The position numbers and the translations under genes are program-made. From an uncultured Gemmatimonadota bacterium (GTDB lineage: Bacteria > Gemmatimonadota > Gemmatimonadetes > Gemmatimonadales > Gemmatimonadaceae): DNA of 23,042 nucleotides. The stretch's first letter is position 1. Every line of letters begins with the position of its first letter. Where the stretch lies: NCBI GenBank assembly GCA_946480295.1, contig CAMLIT010000070.1:1-23042 (forward strand), read 5' to 3'. This document shows positions 6,636 to 13,348 of this stretch, one piece after another. Below the pieces are notes generated by a model, which saw nothing but the letters and a program-made list of their open reading frames with translations, ran no database searches and was not told where the DNA came from.

Positions 6636-9600
6636 TCACCGGGCCAGTAACTCCAAGTAGCGCTTGGACATCTGCGCATAGCCGAGCGACTCCACACGGT
6701 CCGCGTAGCGACGGATCCACTCCTTCACCAGTGTCGGCTCGTGATCGAAAAGACTTGGTGCGCAGGCCGCCGTCAGCCAGGCGGCCGTATACAGGTCGGC
6801 CTCGTCGGCGAGGGGCATGGCCCGCTTGAACGCGTTGACCGCCCCCGCCAGGTCGCCGTCGTGCACCGCCAGCCGCACCCGTAGCGCCTCCACCAGCTCC
6901 CGCCCCTGGAACCACCCCGACCGGCTCCGCATCGCCGTCTCCACGTCCTCGGCGAATGCCCGCGCCGTCTCGATCCGATCCAGCTCGAGGTAGCACAGGC
7001 CCGCCGCCGCCGCCGCCCCGATCTCCACCTCGTTCGAGCCGATGCGCCGGGCGAGCGACATCGTCGCCTCGTACAGCTCCGCCGCCGCCGCATAGCCTTC
7101 GCTGTCCCGCTCCACGTGGGCCAGGTTGTACAGCGAGACGAGCTGGCCGTGGGTGTTCTTGTTGGCCGCGAACAGCGCGAGCGCTTCGCCGAACAGCTCG
7201 CGCGCCCGGTCGTATTCCCCGGTCATCTGGTTCATGAGGCCGAGGTTGCAGTCGGCGGAGGCCCAGAGGTCGGGCGCGCCGACGGAGCGCGAGAGCGCGA
7301 TCGAGTGCGTCAGCGCGTCCCGCGCCTCGTCCCATCGGCTCTCCTGACCCGCGACGATGCCGAGGTTGTTCAGCGCGCTCGCCTGGCCCCGGATGTCACC
7401 CGTCGCCCGGAACAGGTCGAGGGCGCGCCGGTGCAGCGTGCGCGCCCGCTCGACCGGGTTCTGGCCGGAGGGGTTCGACTGGACGGCCCGCGCCAGGCGC
7501 TGCACGGCCTCGGCGAGCAGGCTCTGGTCGCCCAGCGCCTCGGCCATCTGCACGCACTCCTGCGCGATCTCCTCCTCCGCCGCCGGCTCCCCGAGGCGGC
7601 CGTACGTCTGCGACAGCATCATCATGATCGAGACGCGCTCGCTCTCGAACCCCGAGGCCTTCGCCTCCTCGTCGAGCGCCAGCAGTGCCTCGAGCGTCAC
7701 CCGCGCGGGCTGCCCGAGCTCGCGCCGGGCCCGCTCGCGCATCCGCCGGAGCATCAGCGCGCGCCGCTTCTCCCCCTGCGCGTCCAGCCACTCGATGGCG
7801 AGGTCGCACAGCTCCTCCACCTCGTCGTAGCGCCCCGCCGCCTCCGCCAGGTTCGCCAGGCGGACGCGCACCTCGGCCAGCTCCCCCGGCGTCGTCGCGT
7901 TGCGCGCCGCCGCCTGCAGGAACTCTCCGGCCGAGCTGTGGGCGTTGAGCCGCTCGGCGGTGGACGCCGCCCGCAAGGCCCAGGTGTACGCCGCGCCCGG
8001 GCTCTGCGCCTGATCGTAATGGAAGGCGATCTCCGTGACGCGGTCGCTCGCCAACGGCTCCAGCGCGACGGCGATTCGCCCGTGCACCTGCCGGAGCTGG
8101 TCCGCGGCGATCATGTCGACGAGCGCCTCGGCGACGAGGGCGTGGGAGAAGGCGAACCGGCCGCCCGCGCGGTCGAACGTCCGCCGGATGATCCCCGCGG
8201 CCAGCGCCTCGGAGAGCGCCAGGTGCACCGCGCGCTCGCTCCCGGCGCCGGCGGCGACGACGAGGCCGACGTCGAACTCGTGCCCGATGATCGCCGCCGT
8301 GCCGAGGACGGCGAGGGTGCTCGTCGGGAAGCGGTGCAGGCGCCTGGAGATGAGCGCGTCGAGCGTCGCCGGCAGCCGCAGCTCCGACACCGGGCTCCAC
8401 TCCCAGCGCTCCCCGTTGTGCCAGAGCGCGCCGTCCTCGACGAGGGTGCGCAGCAGCTCGGTGATGAAGAGCGGATTGCCCTCCGAGTGCCGATAGAGGA
8501 AGGCGAGGAACTCGCGGCCGATGTCCTGATGATGGAACGCCGCCTCGAGCCACCGCTTCACGTCCTCGCGCGTGAGGTGCGAGAGCGGCAGCTCGTGGAA
8601 GATGTCGTGCGCCGCGAGCGCGCGGCGGCGCTCGGCCGCCTCGGAGAAGGCGGGCTCGGTGCGCATCGACAGGCAGAGCAGCAGCCGCTCGTCGTCGAGC
8701 TGCTGGAGGACGTAGTCGAGCGCGTCCCACGACTCCTCGTCCGCCCACTGCATCTCGTCCAGGACGAGCACCAGCGGCTGCTGCTGCGTGGAGAGGCGCA
8801 GGTGCTCCACCAGCTCCTCGTGCAGGAGGTACTTGCTCCCCGGGCGGTCGTCGTCCTCGAGCGCGTGCGCGCGCAGCGAGGGGACGAGCTTCGGCAGCTC
8901 GCGCCAGGGCCGCTGCGGCGCGTCGGGCAGGCGGCGAAGCGACTCCAGCGCCGAGGCCCACACGCCGTAGGGCGCGCACATCGGGCCGTGCGCGGCGCGC
9001 CCCTCGGCGAAGGCGCCGCCGCGGAAGCGGATGTCCGGCTCGAGCTGGCGAAGGAGCAACGCGGTGCCGGTGCCCGCCTCGCCGAGCGTCGCGACGACGT
9101 GAGGACGGCCGCGAACCGCCTCGTCCAGCCAGCCGCGCAGCGTCCGCAGCTCGTCCTTGCGACCGGCGAAACGCTCGATGTCCAGCGGCCGATGCAGCGG
9201 CTCGTGATGCGCGAGCGGCGCCATGGCGGCGCCGTCGCGCCCCTGGGACTTGAGCCGGATGCGCGCGCCGTCGGCGGCGGCGTGCAGGCTGGCGTAGGTG
9301 GAACCGTGCTCGGGGGCGCACGCCACGCCGACGGAGATCGTCACCCGCAGCTCCCCCGCGTCGGGCGGGACGTCGAAGGCGTGGCCACGCACCGCCGCGC
9401 ACAGCCGGTTCGCCAGCAGGAGCGCCTCGCCGGGCGCGGTCTCGAGCAGGATCAGCAACTCGTCGCCGCCAGGGCGGGCGACGAGGTCCCGCTGGCGCAG
9501 GTTGCGCCGCACCAGCTCGAAGAGCGTGTCGAGCACCTGGCGCGCGACCGCCTCGCCGTGCGCGTCCGACAGCCGCTGGTAGTGGTCGACGTCGGCGACA

Positions 9601-9659
9601 AGCAACGCAACGGTCGCCGTCGGGGTCGCCGCGGCGATCGCCTCGGCGGCCGTCTGCAC
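6636..9659 (-). CDS. GGDEF-AAA ATPase-TPR signalling protein with degenerate catalytic motifs
   Basis: At least 1007 aa, cytoplasmic. Domain order (numbering from GTG 9659): GGDEF (1-145), AAA_16/STAND-like ATPase (about 162-480, opening with ERFAGRKDELRTL), then helical TPR-type repeats to the end. The GGDEF has the I-site RQRD (55-58) and RPGGDEL (62-68), but the two residues that contact guanine in PleD are replaced: Asn by Ser31 and Asp by Arg40. The Walker A equivalent is GEAGTGTA (193-200), with Thr199 (codon ACC) where lysine is required; Walker B LVLVLDE (295-301) is intact. The layout copies adenylate cyclase-AAA-TPR proteins, with GGDEF in place of the cyclase. I infer a regulatory or scaffold protein, perhaps a c-di-GMP receptor through the I-site. 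The true N-terminus probably lies upstream of 9659. Confidence 0.85.
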   Translation of the reverse strand: MQTAAEAIAAATPTATVALLVADVDHYQRLSDAHGEAVARQVLDTLFELVRRNLRQRDLVARPGGDELLILLETAPGEALLLANRLCAAVRGHAFDVPPDAGELRVTISVGVACAPEHGSTYASLHAAADGARIRLKSQGRDGAAMAPLAHHEPLHRPLDIERFAGRKDELRTLRGWLDEAVRGRPHVVATLGEAGTGTALLLRQLEPDIRFRGGAFAEGRAAHGPMCAPYGVWASALESLRRLPDAPQRPWRELPKLVPSLRAHALEDDDRPGSKYLLHEELVEHLRLSTQQQPLVLVLDEMQWADEESWDALDYVLQQLDDERLLLCLSMRTEPAFSEAAERRRALAAHDIFHELPLSHLTREDVKRWLEAAFHHQDIGREFLAFLYRHSEGNPLFITELLRTLVEDGALWHNGERWEWSPVSELRLPATLDALISRRLHRFPTSTLAVLGTAAIIGHEFDVGLVVAAGAGSERAVHLALSEALAAGIIRRTFDRAGGRFAFSHALVAEALVDMIAADQLRQVHGRIAVALEPLASDRVTEIAFHYDQAQSPGAAYTWALRAASTAERLNAHSSAGEFLQAAARNATTPGELAEVRVRLANLAEAAGRYDEVEELCDLAIEWLDAQGEKRRALMLRRMRERARRELGQPARVTLEALLALDEEAKASGFESERVSIMMMLSQTYGRLGEPAAEEEIAQECVQMAEALGDQSLLAEAVQRLARAVQSNPSGQNPVERARTLHRRALDLFRATGDIRGQASALNNLGIVAGQESRWDEARDALTHSIALSRSVGAPDLWASADCNLGLMNQMTGEYDRARELFGEALALFAANKNTHGQLVSLYNLAHVERDSEGYAAAAELYEATMSLARRIGSNEVEIGAAAAAGLCYLELDRIETARAFAEDVETAMRSRSGWFQGRELVEALRVRLAVHDGDLAGAVNAFKRAMPLADEADLYTAAWLTAACAPSLFDHEPTLVKEWIRRYADRVESLGYAQMSKRYLELLAR

Positions 9660-9779
9660 GAATGCGTCGTGCGAGAGCGGCCGAGGGAGCGGGGAATGCC
9701 GTTGCTGCAGGTCGAGGGTAATGATGCGCTCCAGCCGGGGGACGCGCGCCGAGGCGCGGTCCTCATACGTAGGGCGCGG
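9660..9779 (-). other. Probable 5' coding extension of the GGDEF-AAA-TPR gene
   Basis: The same frame stays open from 9659 back to a TGA at 9780-9782. It reads ...RLERIITLDLQQ, RHSPLPRPLSHDAF and then VQTAAEA, where SPLPRPLSHDAF lines up with the DPLTGLPNRxAF start of normal GGDEF domains. The extension therefore looks real, but it contains no ATG, GTG or TTG. Candidate starts are CTG 9734 or 9710, ATT 9722 with a GGAG upstream, or ATG 9766 if one base is missing from the run of five G at 9737-9741. Confidence 0.6.
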
Positions 9780-9782
9780 TCA

Positions 9783-9928
9783 CGAGTGACGCAAGCGTCG
9801 CCGCGGTGGTCGGAGCACCGGAGCGCCGCGCGCTGTAAGCTGGATCACGCGGCCGCCCGGCCGCCGGTCTTAACGGCGGGCGGAGCGCGCGCGTCCCATG
9901 GGCAGCCCTGACTCGCCGAGAGCCACAG
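9783..9928. promoter_or_regulatory. Divergent intergenic region with dyads
   Basis: It separates the GGDEF-AAA-TPR gene from the DUF1800 gene. Overlapping dyads GTCAC-GA-GTGAC (9779-9790) and GACGC-AA-GCGTC (9788-9799) lie at its left end. A CCGCCG-N7-CGGCGG stem is found around 9863-9881. No good -35/-10 pair could be recognised in either direction, so the promoters are not assigned. Confidence 0.35.
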
Positions 9929-11890
9929 ATGCGAAAGCTCCAGATCGTCCTCGGTGCGGTGCTCGCCGTCGGTGCCTGCGTGCATCAGTCGCCGCGGTCC
10001 GCGCTCCCACCCCTGGTCGTCGTCGCGCCCGCCGAGCCGCGGGAGCTCCTTCCGGAGCAGCAGATCCAGCAGGTCCTCAACCGAATGGCATTCGGGCCGC
10101 GCCCCGGCGATGTCGAGCAGGTGCGCGCCATGGGAGTGGACCGATGGATCGCGCTCCAGCTCGCGCCGGAGCGGATCGACGATCATGCGACCGACGAGCT
10201 GCTGACCAAATACCCGACGCTCGCCTGGCAGACGGCGGACATCGTCAGGGTCTACGACGAGGCCCAGCGCGCACGCCGGGAGCGCCAGCGCGCCCTCGCC
10301 GCACAGGGTGACAGCTCGGCGCGCCGGGACGCCCGGCAGGAGCTGCGCGATGACCCCGCGACCGCCGCGAAGCTGCGTGCCGCACAGCAGCTGTTCGCGC
10401 AGCTCCAGTCGGCGAGAGTGGCGCGCGCGGTCACGAGCGAGCGACAGCTCCAGGAAGTGATGGTGGACTTCTGGGAGAACCACTTCAGCGTCTTCGCCGG
10501 GAAGGGACCGACGCGCGTCTTCCTCACCGAATACGACCGCGACGTCATCCGGCCGCACGCCCTGGGAAAGTTCCGCGACCTGCTGGAGGCGGTCGCGAAG
10601 AGCCCGGCGATGCTCTACTTCCTGGACAACTGGCAGAGCGCGGCGGACAGCCTGCATCCGACGCTGGCCGCGCGGCCGGAGGGAGGCGCGAGGCGGGGGG
10701 CGTTCGCGCGTCGGCCGCAGATCCCGCCCAGGATCCTCGAGACGGGCGAGCTGCCGCCGCGGGTCGAGCGGAGGCTGCCGCCGGATGTCCTCCAGCGCTG
10801 GCGCGCCGCGCGCACGCCGGCCGAGCGCGAGGCGGTCATCCGCGATGTCCAGCAGCGCGTGGCCGTAGCGCAGCAGCGTCGCCCGCGCGGGCTCAACGAG
10901 AACTACGCCCGCGAGCTGATGGAGCTCCATACGCTCGGCGTGGACGGCGGCTACACCCAGAAGGACGTGATCGAGGTCGCGCGTGCCCTCACCGGGTGGA
11001 GCGTGGACCTGAGGACGGGCCAGTTCGTGTTCCGTCCGGCGATGCACGACGCCGGGCAGAAGGTCGTGCTCGGCCACGTGCTCCCGGCGGGGCGCGGGAT
11101 CGAGGACGGCGAGGAGGTGCTGGACATCCTGGCGAGCAGCCCGGCGACGGCGCACTTCATCGCGAAGAAGCTCGCGGTGCGCTTCGTCAGCGATTCGCCG
11201 CCGCCCGCGCTCGTCGAGCGCGCCGCGCAGACGTACCTGCGCACGGGCGGGGACATCCGCGAGGTCGTGCGGACGATCGTCACCAGCCCCGAGTTCTTCA
11301 GCCGCGCCGCGTATCACACGAAGGTGAAGACGCCATTCGAGCTCGTGGTGAGCACGCTGCGCGCGATGAACGCCGCACCCGACACGACGCCGCGCACCGC
11401 GCAGATCGTCGCCGCCCTGGGCGAGCCGATCTTCGGCCATCAGACGCCGGAAGGATGGCCAGAGCACGGGGACGCCTGGATGAACACCGGCGCGATCCTC
11501 CAGCGGATCAACTTCGGCCTGATGGTCGCCGCGGCACGCGTGCCCGGCGTGACGCCGCAGAACTGGCCGTACACGAACCAGCTCCGCGGGCTCGACCGCG
11601 CCGGGCAGGTGGACGGGGTGATCAAGGCGCTCCTCGGCGGCGAGGCCTCGCCGGAGACGCGCGGCATCCTGCTCTCGGGCGACAACCCGATGATGTCGCG
11701 CGCGACCCCGGACTCCACCGCCATGACGGCCGACGCGGATCGCGACATGGCGGGCATGATGGACGAACCGGCGGCGCCGCGCGCGCGCGGCGCCGCACGA
11801 CAGGCTGCCCTGCGGGGCAGGATCGAGCTCACCGGGCTGTCGCAGGTGATCGGACTGGCACTCGGCGCCCCGGAATTCCAGCGCCGCTGA
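9929..11890 (+). CDS. DUF1800 family exported protein
   Basis: A 653-aa protein starting with a signal peptide whose end (LAVGAC, C17) resembles a lipobox. DUF1800 hallmarks follow: QQIQQVLNRMAFGPRPGD near the N-terminus, MVDFWENHFSVF (about 178-189), GLNENYARELMELHTLGV (about 321-338), GYTQKDVIEVARALTGW (341-357), then FHATAHFIAKKLAVRFV-like and TPFELVVSTLRA blocks. Biochemical function of the family is unknown. Residues about 235-318 form a long Arg/Pro-rich insertion, and residues 590-630 a Met/Ala/Arg-rich low-complexity loop. The next gene, DUF1501, begins 17 nt downstream; this pair is common in bacteria and implies a shared extracytoplasmic process. The ATG at 9929 is the only start near the signal peptide. 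Confidence 0.92.
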   Translation: MRKLQIVLGAVLAVGACVHQSPRSALPPLVVVAPAEPRELLPEQQIQQVLNRMAFGPRPGDVEQVRAMGVDRWIALQLAPERIDDHATDELLTKYPTLAWQTADIVRVYDEAQRARRERQRALAAQGDSSARRDARQELRDDPATAAKLRAAQQLFAQLQSARVARAVTSERQLQEVMVDFWENHFSVFAGKGPTRVFLTEYDRDVIRPHALGKFRDLLEAVAKSPAMLYFLDNWQSAADSLHPTLAARPEGGARRGAFARRPQIPPRILETGELPPRVERRLPPDVLQRWRAARTPAEREAVIRDVQQRVAVAQQRRPRGLNENYARELMELHTLGVDGGYTQKDVIEVARALTGWSVDLRTGQFVFRPAMHDAGQKVVLGHVLPAGRGIEDGEEVLDILASSPATAHFIAKKLAVRFVSDSPPPALVERAAQTYLRTGGDIREVVRTIVTSPEFFSRAAYHTKVKTPFELVVSTLRAMNAAPDTTPRTAQIVAALGEPIFGHQTPEGWPEHGDAWMNTGAILQRINFGLMVAAARVPGVTPQNWPYTNQLRGLDRAGQVDGVIKALLGGEASPETRGILLSGDNPMMSRATPDSTAMTADADRDMAGMMDEPAAPRARGAARQAALRGRIELTGLSQVIGLALGAPEFQRR

Positions 11891-11907
11891 CAACGAGGGA
11901 GAGGCAC

Positions 11908-13245
11908 ATGAATCGCCGACTGTTCATGAAATCCGGCGCGGCCGCGATGATGACGATGGGGCTGACCCCCACCTTCCTGCGCCGCAGCGTCTACGCGAGC
12001 GAGCTGCTGAAGGGCGCCGCCTCCCACGGCAACAAGCGGGGAAAGGTGCTGATCTGCATCTTCCAGCGCGGCGCCGCCGATGCGCTCAACGTCGTCGTGC
12101 CGCATGGGGAGGCCGCCTACTATCGGATGCGGCCGACGATCGCGATCCCGCGTCCGACGGCGGGCCAGGGTCCAGCCGCCGCGGTGGACCTCGATGGCTT
12201 CTTCGGCCTCCACCCGGCGCTCGCGCCGATGAAGCCCCTCTGGGACCAGGGGCTCCTCGCCCCCGTGCACGCCGTCGGCAGTCCGAGCAGCACGCGCTCG
12301 CACTTCGACGCACAGGACTACATGGAGAGCGGGACGCCTGACGACAAGAGCACGCGCGAGGGGTGGCTGAATCGGTACCTGGCGACGCGGGGGACGTGCG
12401 AGGAGTGCAGCAGCGGGAGGCGGGAGGCGAGCGGCGGCGCGCGTCAGCAGGGTACGGCTCGCGACGCGCAGGATGCTCCGTCACCCTTCCGCGCCGTGTC
12501 GATGACGCCGCAGACACCGCGCATCCTCGAGGGACCGGCGCCGTCGATCGCCATGAACAGCCTCGACGAGTTCACCATCCGCACCGACGGCACGGAGGCG
12601 GAGCGGATCGAGGCGCTCTACCGCACCGGCAGCGCCGACATCGTGCACGCCGCGGGGGGTGAGATGTTCGAGGCGATGAAGATCCTTCGCGCGGCGAACC
12701 CGCAGCGGTACCAGCCCGAGCACGGCGCCGAGTACCCGCGCTCGCCGTTCGGCAATCACCTGCGGCAGATCGCGCAGCTCATCAAGGCCGACGTCGGGCT
12801 GGAGATCGCCTTCGCGGACGTCGGCGGCTGGGACACCCACGTGAACCAGGGGGGCGCGACGGGGCAGCTCGCGAACCGCCTCGACGACTTCGCCCGCTCG
12901 CTCGCCGCGCTCACCACCGATCTCGGTGACCGGATGAACGACGTGGTGATCATGACGATGTCGGAGTTCGGGCGGACGGCGCGCCAGAACGGCAACGGCG
13001 GCACGGACCACGGCCACGCGAGCGCGCTGTTCGTGATCGGCGGCGGCGTCCAGGGGCACAAGGTGCACGGGCGGTGGCCCGGCCTGGAGCCGGAGCAGCT
13101 CAACGAAGGCCGGGACCTCGCGCTCACCACGGACTTCCGGTCGGTGTTCTCGGAAGTCGTGGCGAAGCACCTCGGGGCCGCGAAGCTGGATGCGGTGTTC
13201 CCGGAGTTCCCGGTGGACAGGAGCAGGTGGGTGGGGGTGCTCTGA
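11908..13245 (+). CDS. DUF1501 family protein with Tat signal
   Basis: A 445-aa protein. NRRLFMKSG at residues 2-10 fits the twin-arginine motif (RRxFLK) and is followed by a hydrophobic stretch, so export folded by Tat is likely. DUF1501 features are KVLICIFQRGAADALNVVVPHG (46-67), RSHFDAQDYMESG (130-142), GGWDTHVNQGG (306-316), SEFGRT (352-357) and TDHGHAS (366-372). The Asp/His residues match the metal-binding pattern of the alkaline phosphatase/sulfatase-like fold to which DUF1501 is related; no reaction is established. An unusual Cys/Arg/Gly/Ala-rich insertion occupies residues 163-195. GGGAGAGG lies just before the ATG at 11908, a strong ribosome site. It probably forms an operon with the DUF1800 gene. 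Confidence 0.93.
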   Translation: MNRRLFMKSGAAAMMTMGLTPTFLRRSVYASELLKGAASHGNKRGKVLICIFQRGAADALNVVVPHGEAAYYRMRPTIAIPRPTAGQGPAAAVDLDGFFGLHPALAPMKPLWDQGLLAPVHAVGSPSSTRSHFDAQDYMESGTPDDKSTREGWLNRYLATRGTCEECSSGRREASGGARQQGTARDAQDAPSPFRAVSMTPQTPRILEGPAPSIAMNSLDEFTIRTDGTEAERIEALYRTGSADIVHAAGGEMFEAMKILRAANPQRYQPEHGAEYPRSPFGNHLRQIAQLIKADVGLEIAFADVGGWDTHVNQGGATGQLANRLDDFARSLAALTTDLGDRMNDVVIMTMSEFGRTARQNGNGGTDHGHASALFVIGGGVQGHKVHGRWPGLEPEQLNEGRDLALTTDFRSVFSEVVAKHLGAAKLDAVFPEFPVDRSRWVGVL

Positions 13246-13250
13246 CCCCT

Positions 13251-13326
13251 CTCGGCTTCCGCTTTCCGCTTTCCGCTTTCCGCTTTCCGCTTGCCGCGGG
13301 CGGATGGCGGAGAGCGGATAGCCGAG
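13251..13326. terminator. Imperfect terminator hairpin built from 7-bp tandem repeats
   Basis: Left arm 13251-13276 (CTCGGCTTCCGC followed by CTTTCCG units) pairs with right arm 13300-13326 (GCGGATGGCGGA...AGCCGAG) with only a few mismatches. It lies between the convergent DUF1501 and PBP genes, so it can serve both. Extra heptamer copies sit in the loop. Confidence 0.6.
13261..13295. repeat. Heptamer tandem repeat (GCTTTCC)x4 plus one variant
   Basis: Four exact copies of GCTTTCC (13261-13288) are followed by GCTTGCC (13289-13295), and preceded by the related GGCTTCC. The array is intergenic and forms one arm of the hairpin described above. Confidence 0.9.
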
Positions 13327-13348
13327 CGCGGATGTCAGCGCACCGCCG

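Noticed and set aside
7116..9911. Very long plus-strand open frame (over 900 codons) opposite the GGDEF-AAA-TPR gene
   Set aside because: High GC removes stops in the antisense frame. The translation is Arg/Leu/Ala noise, while the minus strand has recognisable domains.
9845..11893. Minus-strand open frame opposite DUF1800
   Set aside because: Antisense shadow with no signal peptide or motif; DUF1800 motifs on the plus strand are unmistakable.
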